NCBI GenBank assembly: GCA_003427395.1
Contig: BFEA01000050.1
Span: 665,122 to 699,614, forward strand
DNA length: 34,493 nt
Direction of reading: 5' to 3'
Origin: Chara braunii
Taxonomy: Eukaryota > Streptophyta > Charophyceae > Charales > Characeae
The notes under the pieces were generated by a model. The model did no database searches, had not been told where the DNA came from, and saw only the letters and a list, made by a program, of their open reading frames with translations. Positions 10,963 to 20,105 of this stretch are shown one piece after another. The first letter of the stretch is position 1, and every line of letters starts with the position of its first letter. The position numbers and the translations under genes were made by a program.

Positions 10963-11704
10963 CCTTCAAAATTGAGTAAACTAATTTATGGCATAGAAAG
11001 TTGTTTGATGAAAGATAAAAGTCTAACGAAAAGGGTCACTTTTGTTTAGAATGTTTGAGAAAGTCACAATGAGTGCAGGGCAAGAGATGTCTCAGTGTGG
11101 GTGGCCGCTGACTCTGATCAAGTCAGGGGTCACGGTCTGGTGGATTTAGCAGTGATTTTGTTTGTAAGCGTGCGAAGGATGCCATGCCTATTGAGGGAGG
11201 GTTGGTAAATGCCTTCGGGCCCCTGCGTATCGCGCAGTGGGTCAGTGATTTTGTTTTGCGACACCCCCGTCTAACCATTTGTGCTAATTCTGAGACATAT
11301 TGAAGAAAGGCCAAGCTAACGAAAAAGAAGTTAGTACCTCTAGGGCGTAACCCCATTAGATGACTGCTAGCCGGCACAACCTGGATGCGGGACCGCGTGG
11401 GTAAGAGTTTAAGGCGGGGTGCCCGCCCCAGTGAAATTACTCCGCGGGATAGTGATGGTTGATAATTTTTAGGGGAAATTTTGATTGAATGTTTATCAGG
11501 AGAAAACCTATCGTTGTGTAACCAACGAAGGGTACTGCCGTTAAATAACAATGCGGTGGGTCATAGTCCTGACCCGATCAGCCAGGCTATGGTGGGCCAA
11601 GATGGAGACCTAGCCTTTCTGTACTAGACTGCAAAAAGAGCTGAGCGGGTATTAAGTATACATATATACTTATGTGTTTTTTATTGCGAGAGATTTTTGA
11701 GAAG
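10963..11704. other. Anonymous non-coding stretch
   Basis: About 740 bp without a supported gene. It contains a GC-rich segment around 11340-11450 and a TATACATATATACTTATG tract near 11656. No relation to other parts of the window was noticed. Confidence 0.4.
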
Positions 11705-11773
11705 GAAGGCGAGAGTGCCTTCAAAAGGTCTCGATTAAGGCCCTCGTCCCTAGTTTTTGTCAGGACTAGGGAC
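11705..11773 (+). other. Two adjacent perfect hairpins
   Basis: GAAGGC at 11705-11710 pairs with GCCTTC at 11717-11722 across a 6-nt loop. GTCCCTAG at 11746-11753 pairs with CTAGGGAC at 11766-11773 across a 12-nt loop. Both stems are perfect. They lie in the untranslated part of the LTR element. Confidence 0.7.
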
Positions 11774-12067
11774 ACCCAACGAGAAGCCGAATGGTTGTCT
11801 AGGACCGGGGAAAGGACGATTGGGTGGGTCCTTGGAACTTATGCGGTCAGCATCCTAATTTATGAGCGGTGAGAGGCCCAGGTTAAAAATCCGGCAGTAT
11901 ATAGTTGTGGAGGCATGTTTTGATGGAGGCCTCTACCCTGTGTTTGTCGGCTAATCGGATTGACTCCTCTTTCGTCAACATTTGGAGTGTGGATGGATTT
12001 ATAGCCTTCTGAATTAGCGAAGCGACGGGGAAGTCGCTTAATATGGTTCGGTAAGTTGTCGGTGTGA

Positions 12068-12085
12068 ATACCCTTACAAGGGTAT
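12068..12085 (+). other. Perfect 8-bp inverted repeat
   Basis: ATACCCTT (12068-12075) and AAGGGTAT (12078-12085) are separated by two bases. A 6-bp stem with a larger loop is the likely fold. Confidence 0.65.
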
Positions 12086-12141
12086 CCGCCCTGGTCTTTG
12101 CAAGTGATGGAAAAATAGTTTTGGTTTAGAATTTAAGTGTA

Positions 12142-12156
12142 CCGCGCTAAGCGCGG
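12142..12156 (+). other. GC hairpin CCGCGC/GCGCGG
   Basis: CCGCGC (12142-12147) and GCGCGG (12151-12156) flank a TAA loop, giving a strong 6-bp GC stem. It lies 57 bp after the previous inverted repeat. Confidence 0.65.
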
Positions 12157-12931
12157 CTGCGGCTGCAATTACGTTGACTAGGTGGTTAACCACAATGACG
12201 AGTGCGTGGGCGCGCAGGCTTAAGGTGCGCGTGATTTCTTTTCTGTTGTTGATCGTAAAGCCGGTCCGGACCTCGGTTGTTTTGCTTGGTGATATTATTT
12301 ATTATTTATTCTATTTTTGATTAAGCAGGAATTAAGGATATTTTCTTTTGATTTGTACATTTGACCGAGTCGAGCGCGCGTGCGGAGAACGGCCCCGACG
12401 ACGGCATCGGCAATAACGCGCAATTTCGTGCAGTGAGCGGGATGTCGTAGGATGGCGCGTGGGGCAATTATGGCATGATATAAGCAAGCCGGCGGGGGCA
12501 CTGGGAGTCGCGCATCCGGTTTTGTTGGCCTAAAGCGCCCGCCGCACCATCTTGTATGGTACTCTGCGGACGTGGGTCTCAGGCTTGGGCTTAGCCCTAT
12601 AGGTTACGACATTGGACTGACACTACGAAGGTTCGGGGATCGAGGTCGGCGAGCGTTGACGCGGCTGCAGCAGAGCATCGAGGAGAGAACCGACGGGTTT
12701 GAGGGTCGTCGGGCTATCCCCCTTGGTTTTGTTAATGGGCGTGGCGGCCGGCCCGATTCACGGGACTGGGGAGGTGTTAACAGCCCCGCTATTCCCCGAC
12801 AATGCTATGTTTAGCTCTGTTTTATTTTTATTTTTATCTTTCTTATTTTCCTGATTTTATTTTTTGTCCCTTTTATCACGTCCCGTTCGGGAACGCGACA
12901 CTACGGAGGGGTCGCATGAGATGTGTGGAGT
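12157..12931. other. Anonymous non-coding stretch
   Basis: About 775 bp, partly GC-rich (12370-12790) and followed by a T-rich tract (12805-12880). No gene, repeat family or RNA was recognised. Confidence 0.4.
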
Positions 12932-13154
12932 TCGCAGGATTGCCTGAAGTGCAATTACAAACTGTTTTCGTGGCCTGTGCCGGAGCCGCGCCCGTTCCGC
13001 CATTGGGGCGCAGTGCCATGGGCGCTCTCTTATACACATCTAGATGTGTATAAGAGACAGTCGCAGGATTGCCTGAAGTGCAATTACAAACTGTTTTCGT
13101 GGCCTGTGCCGGAGCCGCGCCCGTTCCGCCATTGGGGCGCAGTGCCATGGGCGC
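12932..13154 (+). repeat. Identical 94-bp direct repeat around a library adapter (assembly artefact)
   Basis: Positions 12932-13025 and 13061-13154 are identical over 94 bp and are separated only by adapter sequence. Together with the adapter this indicates that the genome holds one copy and that the second was introduced during library construction or assembly. Reading frames crossing this segment should be ignored. Confidence 0.92.
13026..13060. other. Nextera mate-pair junction adapter left in the assembly
   Basis: The 35 bases are the Tn5 mosaic end (AGATGTGTATAAGAGACAG at 13042-13060) preceded by 16 bases of its inverted copy. That is the head-to-head junction adapter of Nextera mate-pair libraries, lacking the outermost three bases on one side. 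It is not biological. Confidence 0.96.
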
Positions 13155-13300
13155 GACTGGCACTCAAAGGTCCATCTCAATGGGTACACCATTAAACTGC
13201 TGAAGTACAGACCTGTCTCCAAGCCAAGATGATGGAGCCCGATGACTAAAGCCAAAAGTTTTGGTCTGCCTGGGCCTGCTCAGCCCTTGAAGTGTCGCGG

Positions 13301-13560
13301 GGCATGGCCCGGGCTAAGTCCTTCGGGGCATCCGTCGGGGCCGAAATACTGCAGAGGATATTAGCAGGGCCCCTACTTAAGGGTGACGTAGGACAAAACA
13401 AGATCCGGGGTGAACCCCGACGTGAATCGTGTCAGGCGCAAGCGGACAGCAGGCGGAGTGCCCTCTGGTGCTGCTGTGGGGGCATAGACCCGGCCAAGTC
13501 CTTCGGGACATTTGTTAAAATTGGAACGCTACAGAGACGATTAGCACGGTCTTCGTGCAA
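13301..13560 (+). repeat. Imperfect ~180-bp tandem duplication
   Basis: The segment starting GGCATGGCCCGGGCTAAGTC at 13301 recurs in diverged form at 13481 (GGCATAGACCCGGCCAAGTC). Both are followed by CCTTCGGG, a CTGCAGAG/CTACAGAG block, a TTAGCA block and an AAGGG end. The copies are 180 bp apart with many substitutions. No coding function was recognised. Confidence 0.7.
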
Positions 13561-16432
13561 GGGACAGCCTGTATAAGAGGAGCACGGCCGATGGCAGAAA
13601 GTTGTTTGATCAGCATTCGGTAGTCGTCGGGCTGCGCCAGGCACCAGCGGGGGTAGGCGCTAAGACTAGATGGAGAGGTAGCAGATACCGGGCACTGAGG
13701 GGAGTGACGAGCAACGCCAGGCAGCATCGGGCAGAGAGTGCAGCGGTGGTGAGATCGGCGATGCAGCAGAGCGACGGGCGGTAAGGCTGTGAGGGGGCTG
13801 CGCTAGCAGTACGAGCCGTGGGCCGGGTGCTGTGCAGTCGGCCGCGGTGGGGGTGGCGCTGGGCGGTGTTAGTCGGGAAGAAGTGGGAAAGAACCCAGAC
13901 ACGGGGTGCGCCGGGTGCATTCGGAGCAAATAGAAGGTATGGCGGGGTGGATAACTCACAGCTCGCCCATTTCTTAGCCAAATCGGGCGAGCGAAGAGTT
14001 GATTTCGGGGGATTAAAGGTGGGCAACCCCGACTGAAGTGTTAATTTTAGGATTAGATTAGTAGATTGTGAGTTAGTGAGAAAGTCAGTGAGGGGAGCTA
14101 TGGCGGAGAGATGAGGGGGAGGAATGGCGACGGGAGAACACCCGTTTCTCTACGAAAGCGAGTGTCTGCAGGGTTAAAACTGACAGTCGAGGGGCGGGCG
14201 ACGCTGAGCATGAGGTTAGATAAGAGAGATAGTTAGCAGGTGGAGAGCAGAGGAGGATGGAAAGCGAGGAGTGAAGGGGAGTGGAGATTCGGGTGAACCC
14301 GGACGGGTTCCCGCGTTAGGTGCATGCGAAAGAAGAAGGGAGAGAGGGTATCGATCCCACCATTTCCTTGATGAAAATGGGTGGAAGAAAGGTCTGTTCC
14401 TATGTTTTGGACTAGGGTGAATCTACCATAACTATTAGATTCGGGTAAAAGTTAGTAGAACAAGAGTTAGTGGAGAAATATAGTGCGTCGGGGCTGCGGC
14501 GGGCAGCGGGAGAGGTGAGCAAGAAGAAGGGACAACTCGGCCGCTTCGCGATGGAAACAGGCGGGGAGGGATCCTAATCGGGGGTTCTAGAGTACCGCGA
14601 GTAGGATGACGGTGTTGAATCGGGAGTTCGGAGGTTAGATTTTGGGTTACAATAGTAAGGAGCTGTGCCCCGGGGTGGGGCCAGCAGAGTGAATGCACCT
14701 GGCCGGGGTTTGTACAAAAAATTCATTTCGATTTTGCTTATTCACTCGGAGAGGAGCAGCGGGCAGCAAGCCGGGAGGTTGGAGGCCTACCTGTTATATG
14801 GCGTGTGATCGAGCGGGTGGCATCCACATGAGTAAGGAGGGAGCAAGCACGTACCTTCGAAAATGATGATGAGGGGATGAATCTGACCGGGTATGTGGAT
14901 GGATTCACTCAGTGTTTTATGTCGAGACGAATAGCGGGGGGGGCATCCGCGGGGCCGGAGGCTCACTAGTGGGCAGATACGGTTCGGGCGGGAAGCTACA
15001 GAGAGAAAGTGAGGGAAAGAGGGACGAAAAAACTACTCATTTGACTACACTACGCAGGAGGAAGGACTTCGAAGCTGAGGTGTACCTTTCCGCATTGAAG
15101 CGGAAGGTTCACTCTCGTCCTACGTTTTGTTGAGAAGGTGTTGCTACAAGTTAAAAAGGACTGTCAGAGTACTATTACATTACGATTTGACAGAGCTGCT
15201 ACGTGTTGCTGAGTTTAACAGCGGGTGCACCGCTGCTATGCAAGGACTATTGGTGCCGAGTGTCATGGCTGGATTGATTCAGACTGCGGTGCGATCACGG
15301 TTGGACCAAAGGAAGGAGTTGAAGCTTGGGAAGGGGTATAGTAGGGGGTTAGTTTGACGTTCGAACTCGACCGCTGCGCATGCGAAGTTTTCGGCTGAAG
15401 TACCGCAGTGCTTAGCCCTCCCTGGCCGTGTCTGTAGTGTATTTGGTGGGCTATTACAAGTCTGGGCACGAGCTGCCGCTGATCCTAATGGACGGCGCGG
15501 TATGCTGCTGATTGGTGCTTGTTGATATTGGCGACTACGGCTGTTGACCATAGCTGAGCACTGCTGCTGCGCGAATGAACTATGTGTATACCGCAGGTGC
15601 GGACAGCTGTTGTTGATACCATAACAACTGTGACTATAGCTATCAACCACTGCTGGAGGTTGTGGCTATTGAGCACGGTTGTTGTTGATGCTCTGCGTTT
15701 GTTGCTGGTCACTACCGTGTACTGTTGTTGCTACAATTGGTGTTTGCTGATCATTATAGCCACTGTGCGGTCGTGGTCGGACCGCAAGGAAGGCTGTTGG
15801 TGAAGCACGGTGAAGTCAGGAGTTGGAAAAGGGAGGTTGTTCCTCCGACTAAACGAGATCGGCAGAAAGTGACTTGTGACAGACTGACTTCAAGGAATTA
15901 ACCAAGCTGATACGTTGGCTGCCATTGTGGGGCCCTCAGGAGTATCAAGATTACAAGCCCCTCTCCTGCGAGTTTGTGAGCACCACCCTTGTATCTGAGA
16001 GTCTCAAACCATCTTTTTATATCCTTCCTACTCTAACTCTGGTTTGGTTCTAAAAAGAAGGCGGCAGGCGGGATTGCAACCCGTAGGTCCGCGTCAAGAC
16101 TCTGTGGGGAGTCTACCCACCGATTGCGGGAGCTCTGTCGGTACTCAGGAGGAGTTCTGAAGGCAAGGAACCATCAGGTAAACCGCTTCTTCTGTATAAT
16201 CCACTACTACCCATGTTTGCCTATCTCCCTGTAGTATGATTGTCGTATGCATGTGTTGTCCCTACGGTTTTTGCTTTCTCTTCAAGACATAATCAGACTA
16301 AAGGGAAAGAATGCGTGAGAGTGAAGTTTAAGTTTCTCTTTTATTTTGACTGAAAGCGGACTAAGGAATGAATTGGGGGAAGATGGGAGGAAGGTAGTTT
16401 TGCATGCGTTTGGAAGGGTCAACCAAAGCCTC
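13561..16432. other. Anonymous GC-variable non-coding stretch
   Basis: Nearly 2.9 kb without a supported gene. Positions 13600-14700 are purine-rich and moderately GC-rich. Positions 15500-15780 are dominated by irregular TGN trinucleotides (TGTTGTTG, CTGCTG) and produce spurious frames. Positions 15950-16430 show no recognisable structure. It lies within the 3' untranslated part of the LTR element. Confidence 0.4.
15077..15114 (+). other. Long hairpin in non-coding region
   Basis: ACCTTTCCGC (from 15083) and GCGGAAGGT pair across a short loop with one bulged T, and the flanks GAGGTG and CACTC extend the pairing. A second hairpin, CAGCGG/CCGCTG, lies about 110 bp downstream, near 15219-15235. 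Confidence 0.65.
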
Positions 16433-17105
16433 AGCATTGTTTCTACTGTGAATGACTCAGGGCTATGTTTATTTGGCTGTTTTCTGAAGGACTAGACATT
16501 GTTTCTACTGTGAATAGCCTGGTTGCTATGTTTATTTAGTAGTTTTCTGGAGGATCAGGCATTGTTTCTACTGTGAATGGTCTGTTTACTCTAGTTAACT
16601 CTGAGGGTTTGCCTGATTGAAGGGGTTTAAATTCTTGTTTATTCTGAGGGAGGATTTTTTATCTAAGGCTAAGCATTGTTTCCATGGTGAATGATTTAGC
16701 CTGAAAACCACGCACATAAATTAAACCGAGTATAAAGGAAAGTATTTTATGTATATTTGCATGTGAACTCGCAGTTGGGTATTGTTTCTACTGTGAATGG
16801 TCTAGTGTTAAGCCATATCATTAAGAAGAGAAAAAGGAAAATACAAAGTATAAATGAAAATAGTTTGGGCAAGTTGAACATTGTTTCTACTGTGAATGGT
16901 TCAGTCCCCTGCCCATATTTGTCTTTTCCTTTTTAACAAAGTCAGAGAAATACTAAATCTTTGGATATTAAACAGCTCAGGGTGAATAGGCATTGTTTCC
17001 ATGACGAATGGCCTGGTCATATGCCCAAAAGAAGAGAGAAGTAGTTGTGCAACCTGTTCGTGTATATCATAAAGACAAGTAGGGCATTGTTTCCATGGTG
17101 AATGG
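16433..17105 (+). repeat. Array of eight hairpins with conserved loop and covarying arms
   Basis: Eight copies of a 20-nt core, CATT-12 nt-AATG, begin near 16435, 16497, 16560, 16674, 16780, 16879, 16991 and 17085. The loop is always 12 nt: GTTTCTACTGTG in five copies, GTTTCCATGGTG in two and GTTTCCATGACG in one. The CATT/AATG stem is followed on the 3' side by one unpaired base (A or G). The sequence outside then differs between copies but stays complementary. Examples are GGCTAAG with TTTAGCC in copy 4, TTGAA with TTCAG in copy 6, and AGG with CCT in copy 7. Spacers are unequal (about 42-94 bp) and unrelated. The function is unknown; preserved pairing with changing sequence suggests RNA or single-strand structure. 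Confidence 0.85.
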
Positions 17106-17394
17106 TCCAGCTCTATGTCTTATGTAAGATGGGTATAAGGATTCAAGAATTTGAAGATTCACGAACTATTTATATGGAATGAACTTGGGATGGTGAGAGT
17201 ACTTACATTCGTGGTTTGATTTGCACGTGACAGAATGAGATAGTTAGTTTGTTTGGGTTTCAGTACTATAGGTAGTTGCTTTAGTTGCTCGCCACGTGCT
17301 AGAGTCATAGGAGTTAGTGTCAATTCCTGCATTTTCTGTAATATTTTTTTTTACTTAGGTCAATCCTTGCATTTTCTGATATATTTTCTTATAC

Positions 17395-18210
17395 TTGGCT
17401 TTGTATAAATTTTGGCATGCTACTTTTCCAACGGGAAGCGCTGCCGAAATTTCTACAAATCCAAGAAGTTAGTCAACTTTTGACTTGTCAGAGTTCAACT
17501 TGTCTTTTCCATATATGGCTTAGTATAAATCTGAAAAGTCTCTTTTTTTAGAGGGAGTGTTGCCCAAATTTTTACTAATTCAGGAAGTTAGACAAAATTG
17601 GACTTTGAGAAGTCAAAGTTATTCTCAAATTCTGGACCTCGCTTTGTATAAATTTTGGGAAAACACTTTTCTAGAGGGAATGCTGCCGAAATTTCTGCAA
17701 AACTGAGGAGTTAGTTAAATCTTATCTAAATTGAACTCAAGTTTGTCTTGTGAGTTCAAATCTGACTTAGTATAAATCCAGGAAGTCTCCGTTTCTAAAG
17801 GGAGTGCTGCCCAAATTTTTACTAATCAAGGGAGTTAGACAAAATGGACTTTGAGAAGTTAAAGTTATTCTTAAATTATGGACCTCGCTTTATATAAATT
17901 TTGGGAAAGCACTTTTCTAAGAGAGAGTGCTGCCAAAATTTCTGCAAAACTGGGGAGTTAGTTAAATCTTATCTAAATTGAACTCAAGTTTGTCTTGTGA
18001 GTTCAAATCTGACTTAGTATAAATCTGGGAAGTCTCCCTTTCTAAAGGGAGTGCTGCCCAAATTTCTTCCAATTCAGGGAGTTAGACAGATTTTGACTTT
18101 TCAGAGTTAGAGATTATTTTTGCTCTCATATCTCGGCATATATAAATTCTGGAAAAACACTTTTCCTACGGGAAGCGCTGCCGAAATTTTCCTAGTTTTA
18201 GAGGAGATAA
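17395..18210 (+). repeat. ~122-bp tandem array, alternating A/B monomers, nested hairpins
   Basis: Seven monomers are marked by TATAAAT at 17404, 17524, 17647, 17771, 17893, 18018 and 18141 (spacing 120-125 bp). Odd and even monomers form two subtypes, giving a higher-order unit of about 245 bp. A monomers read AAATTTTGG then CCGAAATTT. B monomers read AAATCTGGG then CCCAAATTT. These arms pair in both subtypes. Inside them lies a second hairpin, such as CTCCCTTT with AAAGGGAG in the monomer at 18018, or GCACTTTTC with GAGAGAGTGC in the one at 17893. GCTGCC precedes the outer 3' arm in most copies. No protein is encoded. Confidence 0.88.
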
Positions 18211-18566
18211 ATTATATTTTGACAGGTGGTGATTCAGACGATCCACCCAGAATAGGGTAGATTCTGCAGTTGGTCTACCTTTGGCTTAAACACTTGCTTA
18301 GAGGTAGACTTAGGTTTAACTTATAGGGAGATTTTAAGTGAGGATGTATTATGGAGTTGTATTCTCCATATACTTTTGATCTTAACTTGGGAATTGGTAT
18401 GTCATGTGTTACAGGTCTTTTTTATCATTTGATTCAAGTTCAGGGCTAGATCCAGCTTGATCTCTTGAGGATCACTTTCTGTTATCAAGGATAACAGGTC
18501 GGTTGTCGATTCGTCGGTTTACGACTCAATTTCAACTCACCCTCCACAATCAATTTAAAAGGCTTC

Positions 18567-18612
18567 AGCCCTGGTGAATTTTTATTGTTTCCATTATGGT
18601 TTCACCTGGGCT
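18567..18612 (+). other. 12-bp-arm hairpin with a loop like the eight-hairpin array
   Basis: AGCCCTGGTGAA (18567-18578) pairs with TTCACCTGGGCT (18601-18612), with one central T-T mismatch. The 22-nt loop contains ATTGTTTCCATTATGG, close to the ATTGTTTCCATGGTGAATG core of the upstream array. It may be a ninth, rebuilt member. Confidence 0.75.
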
Positions 18613-18821
18613 TTTATTGAATGGCCATTTAACAAAGGTACTGAGTATTTAATTAAGGTTGGTTGGACAGGAGGTTTTGGGGCTTGCATGGCTAAAGCGA
18701 GGGGTATGAGTGTCGAAGCTGGTTGGGGTTGACTTCGTGTAGTGTGTGGGCTGTTGATTTGGTTCGTTGATGTGATTGTAGGTATGTGTTGTGAATCAGA
18801 TTCTGGATTTGGTTGCCTACA

Positions 18822-19012
18822 ATCACATATATACGTATTATTGTGAGAGACCCTAGTGAGACCGTGAGAAGTGATCGTCACATACTTAACCCTTATATAT
18901 GTATACGTGGGTATACNATCACATATATACGTATTATTGTGAGAGACCCTAGTGAGACCGTGAGAAGTGATCGTCACATACTTAACCCTTATATATGTAT
19001 ACGTGGGTATAC
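18822..19012 (+). repeat. Identical 95-bp duplication around a single N (probable assembly join)
   Basis: Positions 18822-18916 and 18918-19012 are identical and are separated only by an N at 18917. Scaffolding tools that insert one N where contig ends overlap give exactly this pattern, so the true genome probably has one copy. Confidence 0.88.
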
Positions 19013-19887
19013 TTGGGATGAATGTTTGCATGGGTTGAAGAGTCCCCATACTAAAATCCTACTTAGAAGCTGAGACTGAGGGGCTTAGGGGAAGCCTCTC
19101 CTTCTATTTTTGTTCTTGCTTTTTTATGATTTTTCTTAGGCGGACGTTTGGTCCTGGGCTGGGATTCGAGGTCCTTGTCTAGGACACCCCAAGCCCTAGG
19201 CTCTGCAGGGGAGGGGTTTTCCCTCGCGCAGAGCCTATTTGATTTGCGTACCGAGACACTCAGGCCGAGAGTCGGAGGTGCCGAGGCGGCTGCACGGCTA
19301 TTCCTTCAGTCGTGCAATGTCGTGAAGAGTTAGGTACTCACGACACTTCGAGTCTGACACTTGAGTGTCATAAGCGGTACTCGGATCCACGAGGGACCGC
19401 TTGATTATGGGCACTACATAGTACGCCGTCATTGCGACTGCTTGCGTACGCCTGCATTGCAAGTCGATATGAGTAGGCCTTGCGTCCGTGCAGTTTTATA
19501 CTAAGTCTCGCGCGTGACGCTTACTCGATTTCCGCGTCGGAAAGTTATGGGTTGGATACCGAGGGGCTAGGAGCATTATCGCGTTATTTGTGTTGTGTCG
19601 TTTCGTACGTGTGTGTATGCTCGTGTCTTAGTTTTTGTGTTTGTTAGAGTGGTGTGCGCGTGGTGTGTGGAATGCGTCCTAGTCGACCGACGACGGGTCG
19701 CGCTTGGGACCTCAACCCCCCAAGATGCGGATACGCGTGCGGGTCCGATAGAGGCGTATTACCGCGCGTACCCCTTATGCTACAGCGAACGAGAAACGCC
19801 CTCGGCTGGTCCACCTCTGCGATTGCAACTGATTAGCTTTCGTATTGTGGATTGGTAGCTCGGCGGGGATACGCCCACCGAAGGGAG
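19013..19887 (+). other. Upstream part of the 3' LTR and preceding sequence, start not resolved
   Basis: This stretch leads without a break into the LTR end at 19888. It must contain the 3' LTR start and a polypurine tract, but neither can be placed because the matching part of the 5' LTR is outside the window. Hairpins are frequent: GACACT-TG-AGTGTC near 19352-19369; AAGCGG at about 19372 pairing with CCGCTT near 19403 around an inner CTCG/CGAG stem; and CGACT..TTGC with GCAAGTCG near 19428-19470. No gene is supported. Confidence 0.45.
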
Positions 19888-20105
19888 GTGACAGCTCCCG
19901 TAAGGTGTAGGTAAGTCGTGCCTCGCGTAGGCCCTATCCTGTCGTAGGGGCTTGCGAGAGGTATGGTTGGCGCACTCGGCCGAAGCGGCCTAAGGAAGCT
20001 CTACATGTATTTATCTGCGACGAAGGATTTAAACCAACTCCTGCGTGACGCGGCCGAGAGGGTCTCGCGCTGCCCTGGTGTGGTGTCGGACCGATGCGCT
20101 CGACA
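19888..20105 (+). repeat. 3' LTR end of the large retrotransposon
   Basis: Gapless match to positions 1-218 (ten substitutions in 219 bases including the next, chance-shared base). It ends in CA at 20104-20105. The following bases GCGTGCC belong to the interrupted Penelope-like element: the same bases are present uninterrupted, as the complement, in the second copy near 30585-30592. This fixes the LTR end precisely. Confidence 0.9.

Larger units (their letters stand above)
1..20105 (+). mobile_element. Very large degenerate Ty3/gypsy-type LTR retrotransposon
   Basis: The stretch starts inside an LTR and ends with a second copy of the same LTR end. Between them lie, in order, a primer-binding site, gag, protease, RT-RNase H, integrase, an additional zinc-knuckle reading frame and about 9 kb of repeat-rich non-coding DNA. 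The pol order with integrase last is the Ty3/gypsy arrangement. The 3' LTR end abuts an interrupted Penelope-like element. The rest of that element is not found anywhere upstream in the window, so the 5' junction must lie before position 1. That supports one insertion of more than 20 kb rather than a solo LTR. All reading frames carry stops and frameshifts, so the copy is not autonomous. Later nested insertions within 10-19 kb cannot be excluded. Confidence 0.72.

Noticed and set aside
13026-13060. Biological Tn5-like insertion or inverted-repeat element
   Set aside because: The sequence is the commercial junction adapter and is flanked by a 94-bp identical duplication, not a 9-bp target duplication; no transposase is present.
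15480-15800. Coding region with TGN-rich codons
   Set aside because: Low-complexity trinucleotide composition opens frames on both strands; no start context or domain is visible.
16433-17105. CRISPR-like array of repeats and spacers
   Set aside because: The context is eukaryotic. The repeats are short (about 20 nt), the spacers vary from about 42 to 94 bp, two loop variants exist, and there are no cas genes. Pairing outside the core explains the structure better.
19888-20105. Solo LTR inserted in the Penelope-like element
   Set aside because: The rest of the Penelope RT should then appear within 1-2 kb upstream, and it is absent from all of 1-19887. A solo LTR in an already truncated element is possible but less likely.
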